A stretch of DNA of 64,000 nt, taken from assembly GCA_030522415.1 (NCBI GenBank), contig CM060112.1, positions 13,749,227 through 13,813,226 of the forward strand. The letters are read 5' to 3'. Origin of the DNA: Channallabes apus (taxonomy: Eukaryota > Chordata > Actinopteri > Siluriformes > Clariidae). Shown one piece after another: positions 49,381 through 59,269 of this stretch. A model generated the notes under the pieces. It had not been told where the DNA came from. It saw nothing but the letters and a program-made list of their open reading frames with translations, and made no database searches. Position numbers and translations under genes: made by a program. How positions within the stretch are numbered: the first letter of the stretch is position 1; every line of letters starts with the position of its first letter.

Positions 49381-52300
49381 AAAGTCATCTCACATCTCAA
49401 ATAAGAGAGGAGGAACGGTTACTGTGTAAGATGAGGGGAGGAAGAGGGGAGAGGGGGTGTCAATCCTCCTCTCCTCTTACTGTAGCTTCACACACGCACG
49501 CACAGAGCGTGCACGCACAAACAGCACACAAACACTAACGGAAACATCGGTCAGGGAAAAAATATATTTTTGAATACAGTTGAATCAGTTGTTCGTGTAC
49601 AGTTTGTGCATCCTGTTTAATTTATATATATTTAAAATATAAATATATAAAACTTGCATGTTTTATATATAGCGACTGTGCAATCTATTCTTTGGAAGAG
49701 TGAAAACATTTCTGGAGTGTATATTCAAACAAGATCCTTTTAAAAACAGCCATCTAATTACAAAGTGTAAATATATAATCACAATTGTTTCTTATGATGC
49801 GGATGATATTCCTGTTAACGAGAGAGACCTACTTGCATGTTTCCCCATACAGAGAAAAAAACAACAACAGGGTGATTACTACACCATTATCTAGGGTTGG
49901 GTATCGTTTGGGTTTTTTTTTTTTTTCGATACCGGTGCCAAATCGATACTTTGAAAACGGTACCGGTGCCAAAACGGTGCCTGAACCGATACTTTTAAGC
50001 CAAAAAATTATAGTGGATGACTCAAGAATGAATTTTTATTGAAAAAAAAATTTTATGCTTAAAATTTAACAATATATTAAAAGTTTAAAGTATATATGAA
50101 TATGTAAGCTTCAAATTTTAGCAATTGTTTTGCAGAAATTTCACCATATTTGCCTTTTCTGACAAAATACGACTCCTTTCCTGACTTATTGCCCTGCACA
50201 GGACATGCATAGCCTTCTTTACAATGGTAAATGGGGTCACTGTTGTAGTGCTACTAGTACAGGCTGGAAAGCCATAATTATAAACAGAATCCATGTTACA
50301 TTAGTATTTTACAAATCATTTGACTATTTGTTAGCATGAATGCAAGATTTGCATTTTGCTATTAACGTTACATTATCCTACTACTAACCTGCGGAAAGTC
50401 TGCTGACGTCATCATAATCTCTGACTCCTTTTTACTACAGTTGGTGTGACTGGGACTGAGGTCGTCCACACCGATAGCGCCAGCTGTTGTCCGCAAGCTG
50501 TTAAACACGGTGCCTCCCTCTGCTTTTAACTTTATTCCGTGTATTTATTCTGCTTTTGACTTTATTCCGTCTGCCCTCGAATGTTTCAGTAGATTTGACG
50601 TGTTTCCGCCTTTACGCGCAACTGCTGTGAAACATTTGCTGCACGTCGCGGTGTCTGAATCCTTTCTTGTGAAATACAGCCACACTTTCGACTGTTTAGT
50701 TTTAGGCATTTTAACGAAAGTTGTTTACTTTAGCATGCTAAGCTATCGGTAGACCGCCTGCTGCCGTTAGAGCGAGTGTAACGTTAGTTACTGCATTCAC
50801 GCGCATGTCGGATGGTCTCTCATTTCCGGATGATTTGTGCTTTTAATTTTTTTATTTAATCTAATTAACTTTTAATTTACAAAAATATATGAATCTAGAG
50901 AACAAATATTTCAATCGACAGTTCAGGCATTTAAGTGGCACCGAAATGAGGCACCGAAATTCGCGTTCTGTTCCGGTCCGGTACATACCGGTTCTATAGG
51001 TACCGGTGCCGTATTGGCACCGGGTTTCGGTACACAACCCTACCATTATCTATATTTTATTATATCTGTAGAGGTATGAGTGTCAACCTTTAGCATGGTC
51101 TTTATCAAGCTGACTGGCCACTTTTTTCCACTCCTCCAATGCCAGCTCAAGTGGACTGATCAGGTTATCCACGAAAGCTCTGTCTCAGGCACACAAACAA
51201 CATATACAGAAAAGATCACAAAGTAATGCGTCACAGAATGTCATATTAAAGTGAACATATTAAAAGTGAAACTCATTCTAGATTCATCACATTTTAAGTA
51301 AAATATTTTAACACAAATTACTGCATCAACGCAACAGCATGGAGGCAAATCAGCCTGAGCAGTCTGAGCAAACAGACTGCTGACGTGTTATTAAAAACAG
51401 AGAACATATTCATAAAGCTTCTAAGAATTCTATCATAGAACTTCTAACTTAACTAAAAGACTTCTAGCTAGGAGTCCGATCTTTAAAGTGATTTAGGAAC
51501 TTTGGGTTTCATGGCATCTGATGTTGGTTCACTGTTATCAAGTCTCCTCAGACTGTGGAAACTTTACACTGGACTTCAAGCAACTTTGAATCTGTAGTAT
51601 AGGATACTATTTTACTATAGTCATTTACTCAAACTTGAAATTATATGCTAAAATTTTTAAAGTACTGGACTTTTGTTTTTCATGAGCTGTAAGCTGTTTC
51701 AATGTTTACACCATGTTCCAAATTATTACACAAATGATATGTTTCCCTGATTTTCATAATTAGTCAATGCAAATGACAGTCAGTATAATTTTCAAGTCAT
51801 CAACCATTATTGTATAATTTGAATTTTATTGAACAAACGATATGATAATATTTATAAAATAAATAAATAAAAAATAAACTGAAAACACACTGTTCCAAAT
51901 TATTATGCACAACAGAGTTAAAACATTTTATAGGTTGTAAAGAACTGAAAATAGTCTTTTGTTGAATTTGCAGCATTACGAGGTCATATTTAAAGAAATC
52001 AAAAGCTATTTCAATCAAAAACATCCTAACAGGGCTACATGTTACATCTTAACATAGGACCCCTTCTTTCATATCACCTTCACAATTCTTGCATCCATTG
52101 AACTTGTGAGTTTTTGGACAGTTTCTGCTTGAATTTCTTTGCAGGATGTCAGAATAGCCTGCCAGAGCTGCTGTTTTGATGCGAACCGCCTCCCACCCTC
52201 ATAGATCTTTTGCTTGAGGATTCTCCAAAGGTTCTCAATGGGGTTGAGGTCAGGGGAGGATGGTGGCCACACCATGAGTTTCTCATCTTTTATTCCCATA

Positions 52301-53588
52301 GCAGCCAATGACACAGAGGTATTCTTTGCAGCATGAGATGGTGCATTGTCGTGCATGAAGATGATTTTGTTACGAAAGCCACGGTTCTTCTTTTTGTACC
52401 ATGGAAGAAAGTGGTCAGTCAATATACTTTGCAGAGGTCATTTTCACACCTTCAGGGACCCTAAAGCGGCCTACCAGCTCTCTCCCCATGATTCCGGACC
52501 AAAACATAACTCCAGCACCTCCTTGTTGACATCGCAGCTTTGTTGGGACATGGTGGCCATCCACCAACCATCCACTACTCCATCCATCTGGAACATCCAG
52601 GGCTGCACGACACTCATCAGTAAACAAGACTGTTTAAAAACCCGTCTTCATGTATGCCTGGGCCCATTACAACTGCTTCTGCTTGTGAGCATTGATTGAG
52701 GGGTGGTTTATGCACAACTGCAAGCCTTTAAAGGATCCTACACCTTGAGGTTCGCGGGACTCCAGAGGCACCAGCAGCATCAAATTCCTGTTTGCTGCTT
52801 TGTTATGGCATTTCTCTTAATCTGATGAATTTGTCCTGCAGAAACCTTCTTCATTCTGCCTTTATCTGCACAAACCTGTCTGAAGACATTTGTGGCTGAT
52901 TCAGCGCACACAGTACGATGATCACGCTTAAGTTTTCTTGAAATATCTAATGTTTTTATACCTTGTCCAAGGCATTGCAATATTTAACGCTTTTCGGCAG
53001 CAGAGATCCTTTTACTTTCCCATATTGCTTGAAACCTGCGGCCTGCTTAATAATGTGGAACAACCTTCTTCAGTACTTTTCCTTTAATTGGGCTCATCTG
53101 GCAAACTAATTATCACACGTGTCTGATATTCAGTTCAGAACAGAACTGAGACACAACACCATCCATGTGTTTAATTTAAAAACTAAACATTTAATGTTTA
53201 TGACACTTACATCCAATTTGCATAATAATTTGGAACGCGGTGTATAGACAAATCTCATTCCTTTTGATGCCATCAAGGCACCAGTCCCTAAAACCAATCT
53301 AACTAAAAACAAGCCTAGTTTCAAAGCTTGAATCTTTTATTAAAATTTTCACTTATCACTGTTTCTAAGCTTCAATCCTTTATTAAAAATTGACATTTAT
53401 CAATGTTTCTAAGCTTACAAAGTTTTTATAATAAACAATAGACAAATTGAGACAAAAATTGAAAAAAAGGAGCTAAAAGAATTTGGATAAATTATATCCT
53501 TACGTAGTGAAGAGTTTGAGTTTGTTCTCAATACTTCTGTGTCTCATGCACATTCTGGTCAATGCTGAGCCAATTTCCTTTGTTGCCC
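33542..53588 (-). CDS. mtss1: MTSS1/MTSS2-family I-BAR and WH2 protein, 5' end outside window
   Basis: Exons in transcript order: 53504-53588, 51088-51179, 47944-48018, 41561-41718, 40913-41020, 40715-40812, 40509-40599, 36203-36313, 35849-36005, 34426-34706 and 33542-34276. Splice phases agree at every join. The first exons encode the back half of the I-BAR domain (EIGSALTRMCMRHRSIENKL, EEWKKVASQLDKDHAK, ALIEERGRFCSFVAMLKPVL, MLGEVTHLQSILEDL). The middle is serine-rich, with QTPPASPSNTLSRKSS and SLHCSSGYSTQTTTPSCSED. The last exon holds the actin-binding WH2 motif DMLSMIRRGVKLRRT, followed by LTNDRSAPLI. I-BAR proteins bend PIP2-rich membranes outward and bind G-actin in spines, cilia and ruffles. 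The first I-BAR exons are not found up to 64000, consistent with the long 5' introns of this family. The C-terminus is nearer MTSS1 than MTSS2, but the exact paralogue is uncertain. A Gln/His/Tyr-rich stretch at 33737-34057 is unusual. Confidence 0.92.
35023..35080. repeat. (TA)n microsatellite in mtss intron
   Basis: About 29 TA units lie 150 bases downstream of the predicted microexon in transcript direction. It gives the false Ile/Tyr-rich open frames on the minus strand. Confidence 0.92.
35230..35256 (-). CDS. mtss1: Predicted 27-base in-frame microexon of mtss
   Basis: It is flanked by a strong acceptor (CTTTTTTCAG, read on the minus strand) and a good donor (GTAGGT). Its 27 bases fit phase 1 between exons 35849-36005 and 34426-34706 without a stop, adding nine residues of the type AIRNEPPLY just before DYDYISLHG. 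Its size, frame and sites suggest an optional microexon, but no conservation could be checked. Confidence 0.5.
35488..35565 (-). mobile_element. LINE-2 3' terminal fragment
   Basis: AATTCAATTCAATTTAATTT, TGTATAGCGGTTTTAACAAT and TCGCAAAGCAGCTTTACA form the antisense of the L2 end also seen at 23110-23184. Confidence 0.8.
36430..36515 (-). repeat. LINE 3' tail fragment with (GGAT)n
   Basis: GGATGGATAGATGGATAGGG is followed by TTTATTCATCCCCGTGGGGG, the antisense of a common fish LINE terminus. Only the last 80 bases or so are present. Confidence 0.55.
37563..38479. mobile_element. mariner/Tc1-like MITE nested in hAT
   Basis: The ends CAGTGAAACCTTGAAACC and CCAAGGTTTCACTG are inverted, with TA on both sides. 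It interrupts hAT transposase coding sequence. The interior has no transposase, but holds (TG)n/(CA)n arrays at 38056-38145 and a 3' part (AAATGCAGGTTAATTTG ... TTCCTATGGGAGAATTTGC) also found near 46640 and 48680. A related left half starts at 48862. Confidence 0.85.
38622..39634. mobile_element. hAT MITE nested in hAT
   Basis: It starts TAGGGCTGCACGATAT and ends GATATATGGTACAGCCCTA. The flanking 8-bp repeats TCGTGAAC (38614-38621 and 39635-39642) are identical. There is no transposase. A second copy of the same family lies inverted at 42669-43736. Confidence 0.93.
41139..41332 (+). mobile_element. tRNA-derived SINE, family C
   Basis: The head has GAGGTAGCTCAGTGGTTAAC (A box) and CCCAGGTTCAAACCCC (B box), then CACTGTTGGGCCCTTGAGC and AAGGCCCTTAACCCT. 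The tail is GTCGCTCTGGATAAGAGCGT then CTGCCAAATTCCTAAATG, the very common teleost SINE end. The copy is nearly full length. Confidence 0.9.
42095..42480 (-). pseudogene. hAT transposase N-terminal fragment
   Basis: The minus-strand frame reads FLAKSALRTRKVQELKRQLA, IFTRPNTKGKTAALASYRVS, HVLAKHKESFKDGEVVKEAF and DVQLSRGTVTRRCE. This is the region after the BED finger of hAT transposases of the type domesticated in GTF2IRD2 and its relatives. The frame is lost after about 120 residues and continues degraded toward 42000 (antisense FDESTDVVDVAQL-like). It is not a host gene: there are no introns, it is truncated, and it lies in an mtss intron. Confidence 0.8.
42669..43736. mobile_element. hAT MITE, second copy, inverted
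   Basis: The ends are TAGGGCTGCACGATATATCG and AATATCGTGCAGCCCTA, with identical 8-bp flanks ATGGGTAG (42661-42668 and 43737-43744). It shares the interior with 38622-39634 in reverse orientation, including the TAACCACGCGAATTAG and CCCGCGTCCTATAAACAC blocks. A (TA)n run sits at 42807-42842. Confidence 0.93.
44165..44410 (-). mobile_element. LINE-2-type 3' UTR fragment
   Basis: The plus strand reads AAGGTGCTTTACAGGATGAA, GGTGCCAAGGAAAAACTC and AGAGGAACCACACTCAACTG, the antisense of the L2 3' region (compare GGGAGTTTTTCCTTGCCACC at 22960). Confidence 0.75.
44513..45273 (+). mobile_element. SINE family C split by a Harbinger MITE
   Basis: The first half (44513-44588) carries the A and B boxes and the second (45166-45273) carries CACTGTTGGGCCCTTGAA and the CTCTGGATAAGAGCGTCTGC tail. 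Removing the insert and one TAA restores the family C layout seen at 41139. Confidence 0.93.
44589..45165 (+). mobile_element. PIF-Harbinger MITE, copy 1
   Basis: It starts TGCCTCTTTTCCACTGCATA and ends TATGCAGTGGAAAAGCGCCA. The 3-bp flank TAA is present on both sides (44586-44588, 45166-45168), the target duplication typical of PIF-Harbinger. The ends form long inverted repeats (CGACACGACACGGTTCAGTT and its mirror). The interior holds an ATG-initiated stretch at 44779 encoding MEHIDGMVFFILGMWMFLTA, also found in copy 2. Confidence 0.9.
45711..46263 (-). mobile_element. PIF-Harbinger MITE, copy 2, inverted
   Basis: It is flanked by TTA on both sides (45708-45710, 46264-46266). Read on the minus strand it is the same element as copy 1, with TGCCTCTTTTCCACTGCATA at 46263. 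Its internal open frame, 45851-46063, is 70 codons (MEHIDGMVVFILGMWMFLTA start). The two copies face each other about 550 bases apart, so they could pair as a stem in a transcript through this intron. Confidence 0.9.
46565..46890. repeat. Fragment related to the 37563/48862 element
   Basis: AACATTAACGGAAACATC, AAACTGCAGGTTAATTTG and ACAGTTGAATCAGTTGTTCG recur at 49530-49690 and in part at 38285. It is a partial copy of the same mariner-like repeat. Confidence 0.6.
47100..47330 (+). mobile_element. Decayed LINE fragment
   Basis: Broken frames read LDSLEAVLERRTLNIVLSIM and NHPMHRAFTKQKNVFSG, which match the C-terminal part of fish LINE proteins of the type at 61530. There are no ends and no open frame. 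Confidence 0.5.
48092..48154. repeat. (TA)n microsatellite
   Basis: About 30 TA units lie in an mtss intron, close upstream (in transcript direction) of exon 47944-48018. Confidence 0.92.
48670..49690. repeat. Mariner-like repeat, second copy, with (GT)n arrays
   Basis: The left terminal repeat CAGTGGAACCTTGGATTGCG starts at 48862. It is preceded by AAGTGCAGGTTAATATG and TTCTTATGGGAAAATTAGC (48680-48800), which are the right-end sequences of the element at 37563, so two partial copies abut. The block TATAATCAACATCCATGCAC is shared with 37816. (GT)n arrays lie at 49227-49258 and 49322-49378. Confidence 0.65.
49892..51042. mobile_element. hAT MITE, 1151 bp
   Basis: It starts TAGGGTTGGGTATCG and ends CGGTACACAACCCTA. 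The flanks CCATTATC (49884-49891 and 51043-51050) are an exact 8-bp target duplication. Both ends contain repeated GGTACCGGTGCC-type palindromic motifs. No transposase is present. The element lies 38 bases downstream of the mtss exon at 51088-51179 in transcript direction. Confidence 0.93.
51709..53242 (-). mobile_element. Tc1-like transposon, near full length, frameshifted
   Basis: The ends CACCATGTTCCAAATTATTA and TAATAATTTGGAACGCGGTG are inverted, with TA at 51707-51708 and 53243-53244. The minus strand reads the DNA-binding region at 52780-52980 (GIKTLDISRKLKRDHRTV), then 52415-52627 with MFTDECRAALDVPDG (first Asp), GVMFWSGIMGRELVG and FRVPEGVKMTSAKYID, then 52069-52422 in another frame with FMHDNAPSHAAKNT (second Asp) and PSSPDLNPIENLWRI (third acidic region). 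All three catalytic blocks are visible, but at least one frameshift near 52420 and a broken N-terminus make it inactive. Confidence 0.9.
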
Positions 53589-54901
53589 CTGTAAAAAAAT
53601 TCTATTATTATTTTTTTTGATTACCCAACAGTGCACAGGCAGACAAAGAAAACAATATTAAGTAATTTTAATCAGATTACACCTTCTCCAGGTGTAAGAA
53701 GGGTGGTCTTCTCCGTGACACACAATATACAGCATTTTAAAAATATGCAATTATCTGGAAGTACTGGTACAGAATGTCAGAGAGTTGAGATCAAGTAAAT
53801 TAGACAACGAATGCTATGCGAAATAACTACATACTCAATTCTGACAAGACATAAGTACTTTTAGTAGGACCACAACCAGTTAGAAATAAGTTTTAGAATG
53901 AGGTAGTAACCCTTGATGGACATTCATTTACAGCATGTGTTAACAGCCACCTGCTTTCAAAATCTCTAGGCTGTTTATTGATACTTAGAAAGGGGGTCGG
54001 CAATATTAATCTATAGAGAAACACTTCAGAAATTTCACATGCAGTTATAAAATATCTTGTGTAGTACGTAATGGAAGATTTGAGGTTCTACATGTAACCT
54101 TTCTGTCAAACAAGAAATATATTACAACAAATATATACAAGTTTTTTGGCTTTCTGTAAAACTGTTCTGCCAACTTACTCATTCAAGGAAATACATTTTC
54201 AGAGCACAAAACATGAAACAAACTCAGGAATATCTGTAGGCATTTAAAAATAATGCTTCCTGTACTGATCCACTAATTTTATAAAATGTTTCATTTCGAG
54301 AACTTCACTTTTTTCCCCACCCCAAGTTATGTGAGAGATGAACAGAATCTCAGCAGTGTTGTGAAGAACTCAAGCGCTCTGCCATCAGTGCAGATCAATA
54401 CTGTAAGTTCAATCTGGACCCAACTAACAGCATTCTGCACATCACAAGTAAAAGAAGATGAAAAGAAGAAGAAATAATCAAAATCATACTACTTTCCACT
54501 ACTTTGAAATTTTCAGTCATGACAACTCTGGTTGCATGCAGACCCAGCAACCAGCGTTCATGACATCAGACAAAGCAAGCAACGCATGGTTTCTGGGGTT
54601 TTAAAACAAAGACACTAGTAGAGACTATAGTGACTGAAGTGTGGGCAGACGCCATGGAGGTGATTATACTGTAGTACATAAAAACAAATACATAAAAACA
54701 TGGTTGTACAGTGTGAAATGAATATCGTAAATGAAGTGCGATTTTTCAGTTTTTCAGCAGAGAAGCAAAACAGTTGACCTCAGTTTGCCCAGCTAACAAA
54801 GAGACATATTGTATAGCATGAGTGCATACAGATACACATCACCTTCAGAAACATTTCCTGACATTGTCATTCACTGCATTTTCACAAAGGTAAGTTATAA
54901 T

Positions 54902-55846
54902 CAGAGGTGGAAAGTAACGAATTACATTTACTCGCGTTACTGTAATTGAGTAGCTTTTTTGTGTATTTCTACTTTTTAAAGTCGTTTTTAAAATCTGTAA
55001 TTTTACTTTTACTTAAGTACGTTTTGTTTGAAGTATTGTAATTCACTACATTTTAAATCATATTCGCTACTGAGTGAAAAATAAATGAATGAAAATGCAA
55101 AAATAATGATAATATTACGCTCGCGTGTGTATCATGTCCTGGTCGCGCACCGCTCCAGACTCCACTCCAGGTTATTCACTGTTTTTGGTTTAGGGAGTCC
55201 GGGAAGGTACCTGTATTTTTTTGTAAGTGGGTTTTTATTTTATTTATTTATTTATTTTTGGCAGGTAATCTATCTACTAAATATAAATCCCATTTATTTT
55301 ATTTTATTTTGGGTCCACCCTGAATCTGATCCTCCTCCTCCTGTTGTGTGTGTGTGTGTGTATTTTTTGTTGTTGTTGTTGTATATACAAACCTCATTAT
55401 TTCATCAGTTAATGATTGGATCTAGTTCTTTCTGCCATATACCACCATTTCCATACAGTTTAAAATAGAACCCTGAACCATTCTTTTGCTGTTTGGCCCT
55501 AGACTGGGATGTAACACCATATTTAAGTCACCACTTTGATTTTCAAGTACAAGAAAGACAACAGCTTTATTATGCAAAGGTGTTCCTTCAGTTAAAAACA
55601 ACTAGTTTGAGATTTATATCTGCTCATCTTTTTTGAACTACGCTAGAATGCCTCATCCCACCCCCGCTGTTAAAAAAAAAAAAAAGTAACTAACTTTTAC
55701 TCTGAGTAATTTTTTTAATGAGCTACTTTTTACTTTTACCTGAGTAGATTTTTATAATGGTAACTTTACTTGTACTTAAGTAAAATTTCACTGAAGTAAC
55801 AGTACTTGTACTTGAGTACAAAATTTTATTACTCTTTCCACCTCTG
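54902..55846. mobile_element. hAT MITE with CAGAGGTGG ends, 945 bp
   Basis: It starts CAGAGGTGGAAAGTAACG and ends TACTCTTTCCACCTCTG, with exact 8-bp flanks GTTATAAT (54894-54901 and 55847-55854). The ends are built of TTACTTTTACTTAAGTA-type repeats. The middle contains no transposase. It resembles the 300-bp element at 1495. Confidence 0.92.
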
Positions 55847-55994
55847 GTTATAATCAACATATTTAGCTGCTAGAGGATTGCTGCTTACTGTGGATACATG
55901 GCATAGGATTGGTGCTTCTCAGATAACTGCATAGCTATATAACTCATAAAATACATTGTCTGTTTTAGGCAAATAGGCCATTAAAATACAGGTC

Positions 55995-56261
55995 TGAACT
56001 GAACATAATTATTTGAAGGTTGACTTTTTTTGTATTAAAAACACTTTTCTTTTATTGGTCGGATGAAATATGCAAATTTTTTGAGATAGGGATTTTGGGT
56101 TTTCGTGAGCTGTATGCCACAATCATCAATATTAAAACAATAAAAGGCTTGAACTACTTCAGTTGTGTGTAATGAATCTAAAATATATGAAAGTCTAATG
56201 TTTATCAGTACATTGCAGAAAATAATGACAATATGCTAATTTTTTTAGAAGGACCTGTACT
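55995..56261 (+). mobile_element. 3' fragment of the 10618 Tc1 family
   Basis: TGAACTGAACATAATTATTTG through TTTTTTTAGAAGGACCTG matches 11723-11984 of the full copy: the transposase stop region plus the right inverted repeat. The left part is absent. Confidence 0.88.
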
Positions 56262-56264
56262 AGA

Positions 56265-58215
56265 ACGTCATCCTGACTAGGTATCGTCATTACACTTCAG
56301 GCACAAAAATCAATTCAACTTACACTGTACATTGAGGGGTTTAACCAGTAGACAAAGGCAGCAATCTCTCACAGAAAAAACTGTTCTTGCAAACCTGCAA
56401 TCTAACCGACCAGGTCAGAGATGAATTAAAAAAAATGCTGCATTATTTGTGGTGTTCGTAAGCTTGCATATCACATTACCGTAATAATTACAGAACACTA
56501 CTGAAGCAAATTTGAGTAACGTGTGCACTTACAATAAAAATGCAAATACCACCATTAAATGAAGTGGCAGTGTCACCTAAGTAAATAAATAAATACTGCA
56601 CTTAATACATAATCTGGAATTTCAGGTGTCTGCTCTTTTCGGCCCATGTTCAGCAATCTGGCAGCTATGTGGTAAAGCTATGTGGGTTCTTGAAAAACAC
56701 CTTGTGCTTCATAATGCAATGCAAGAATATTTCTGTGCTCAGACATTTTATCATGTTCCCCTTATAAGAGGTCCACATTTTTCCTGTCAAATTCAGACTT
56801 CTGTGGTGACACCAGCTAAGTTTTCCCATTTTAGTCCCAAACATTATACAGTACGTACACATTTACCTCTAAACATATATAACTGCCAGTCATCATGTTT
56901 TTCAGTGGTTGCACAGAAGCAAGTAACTCAGTTATTGCACAGTTCAATGACAACCTACCACGGCGCAATATGTCTTGACAGTGATATTTTTTCTAGCAAC
57001 AAGAGATCTCTTTGATGAATATGTGATGTCTGTGAATTGATCATAGTTGTTGGTACCAGCTGGTTTACAAATTATAGAAACCACTCATTTATATGGACAT
57101 TCGTGCACAATAATGTGCAGTGGCTAACCAGCTGAGCAGAGGCTTAAAAACTGGACAAATCAAAACAGGACAAAGACCAGACAATATTTATCATCATCTT
57201 CCTAGTTTTGTTGCACTATAGCACAGTACTGCCTAAGATACCGGTCCACGGGGCCAATTTGGTCTACTATTGTTGGCCATGCACATGAAGGTTTGGTAGT
57301 CCTTGTCCAAAATCGATACATTGCTGTTAGTATTTCGGCTGCTCCCATCAAAAGTTCGCATCAGACTATCTGATCCACATAGGACTTTCGTACAATGCTA
57401 GATGCTCTTCCTGACATAATGCATTAACCATATGTGCCAATTGGCCTCGAAACACACATTAGAAGTTTTGTGCACACATGCTTTTGGCATTTGAGGTGGC
57501 AAAATGTCACCATTCTTTATGGTCCTACAGTGGTCACCTAATTGGAGCGTTTTACCGTCGCCGCGCTCGGCGACAGTATTTGGGTTTATGCATTTGCTGG
57601 CTTTTACTGAGTCACTGAGTGGCGCTATATAACTACAGACTGACGCCTCATGCCTTAGTTCATTCTCTGCTGGATTAATGAGACGCGCTCCTTTAGAACT
57701 ACACATAGTAGCCGATAAGATCAAGTGAAACACTGTAGTTGACCGAATTCATAATCACAGTACTAGTAGAATTCAAATTAAATCAAATCTTATTAGGATC
57801 AAATTTAAGCACAACAAATGTTAACACAGTGAGCCTTTTTTTCATTGATTTTATCACGTGTAATTAGAAAAGAAGTGTGTAGGGTTTTGTGTCATCTTAT
57901 TTCTTGTTTTCTTTAAATTTATAGTTTATAATTTATATAGATTGATTAACTGAAATAAATTACCATATTTCTGTCATTCCCCACTTAGGGGGTGGGAGAA
58001 TTTTCAAGCCCCACTTGTCAAACAAAATTATAACGAAATCGGCCAAGTTGACTATTTATTGAAATATAAATTTCTAAACCAATAAGATCAAATAACACCA
58101 AGTTTAAAACAGATAAAATACACGTGCAAATATTATAACAGGCTTACTTCGTCACTTATCTAGAGCTTTCTTTCAAAGAAGTCGAGTGGCTTATTAACGT
58201 GACTGGGGCGTGTTG
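56265..58215. other. Probable mtss long 5' intron, little recognised
   Basis: No mtss exon was found. At 57330-57425 a decayed antisense tail reads TATTTCGGCTGCTCCCATC and TGCTCTTCCTGACATAATGC, matching the mirror of the SINE/RTE tail at 5660-5690. The 129-codon frame at 56626-57015 and the 111-codon frame at 57398-57733 show no known motif. Confidence 0.4.
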
Positions 58216-58223
58216 TCTCTAAG

Positions 58224-58370
58224 TGTCCGAGTGGTGCAGCTGTTAGAGAGCTCGCCCAGAGGTCCTGAGATCGACGGTTCGAATCCCGGGTGATACTGTT
58301 TTAAAATTTTTATTTTAATTATAGCAAAATTAAAAAACAAAATAAAATGTTTTAAGTGCGCTTAAGGTAG
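58224..58370 (+). mobile_element. tRNA-like SINE, family D, copy 1
   Basis: GTGTCCGAGTGGTGCAGC (A-box-like) and GACGGTTCGAATCCCGGG (B box) are about 45 bases apart. They are followed by TTTTAAAATTTTTATTTTAA and TTATAGCAAAATTAAAAAAC. The same head-plus-tail order occurs at 60795-60910. It does not fold as a full tRNA (the acceptor ends do not pair well), so it is called a SINE. Confidence 0.6.
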
Positions 58371-58571
58371 AGTCTTATAAAGGCTATGTAGTCTTATATA
58401 GTTTTATTATATATTTTTTGCACATTAATCTGAGTCCTCATCTGTTACATTTTTGAGGACAATAGTTTTTTTTTTTTTCAGCCTGTCACGGGGTGCGCCC
58501 AAATCAATATTGCTCCTTGCTCACTAGTTAGGCATCCTCCCCTTCAGATATGCGAAGGAGCGGGGCCGCCG

Positions 58572-58907
58572 AATTGGGCACGGCTGGTGAGCTATCCTTG
58601 GCTTTTTTTTTTTATCCTTGGCTGGCAAGCTATCCGGGCTTGCACCCCGCGCTATAAAATACTCGGGGTTTGTTGGGTTACAGGGGATTTTTACTACGCG
58701 GTGTGATTGCGACACGCGCGCAACAACGCGGAAGTGTGGCATGCAAGTGGGGCAAATGGAACGAAGAAGCGAGACATGGGAGGGGCCAGTCCAGTCATAG
58801 AGGAGAGCAGAGTCAACAAACCAAACCCAACAAACCACAAGTATTTTATAGCGCTTGGTGCAAGCCAGGGATCATTAGCAAGGATAGCTCACCAGCCGTG
58901 CCTAATT
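58572..58907. repeat. Foldback element, arms about 85-110 bases
   Basis: The left arm, 58572-58680 (GGGCACGGCTGGTGAGCTAT, GCGCTATAAAATACT, GTTTGTTGGGTT), is mirrored at 58824-58907 (AACCCAACAAAC, AGTATTTTATAGCGC, GGATAGCTCACCAGCCGTGC). The spacer is about 143 bases. No coding content was seen. Confidence 0.8.
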
Positions 58908-59135
58908 CCATCATGTCATGTGGTGGGCCAGGGGCGGACTGGGACCAAAAAGTGGCCCTGGACTTCGTGTCCCACAGCAGCCAACATCATAATACATTGG
59001 CTCATTAATGCAGAAATAAATTTCTGCACACCAGTTACTAGTATAAAATATAACAATACAAGAAACAAAGGAAAGGACATCAAGACGAACAACATATAAA
59101 ACTGAAAGACAATACTTTAAAAAGAATGGCAATAA

Positions 59136-59265
59136 AACTGAACAGGTAAGCTGAAATAAAATCAGTAGCAGCATTAGCTCACGCTAGTAAACTAGTTACT
59201 TATTTTAATGCTAATTACTTTAGTTAATTCTGCTACTGATTTTATTCCAGCTTACCTGTTCAGTT
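59136..59265. repeat. Hairpin, 130 bp
   Basis: AACTGAACAGGTAAGCTG and AATAAAATCAGTAGCAGCA at 59136-59175 are mirrored by TGCTACTGATTTTATT and CAGCTTACCTGTTCAGTT at 59230-59265. The arms are about 40 bases with few mismatches. Confidence 0.85.
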
Positions 59266-59269
59266 GATT

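Noticed and set aside
56626..57015. 129-codon plus-strand frame
   Set aside because: It has no recognisable motif, no splice or conservation evidence, and its composition matches the surrounding non-coding DNA.
58224..58296. Genuine tRNA gene
   Set aside because: A and B boxes are present, but the acceptor ends do not pair and the same head-plus-tail unit recurs at 60795, so it is a SINE.
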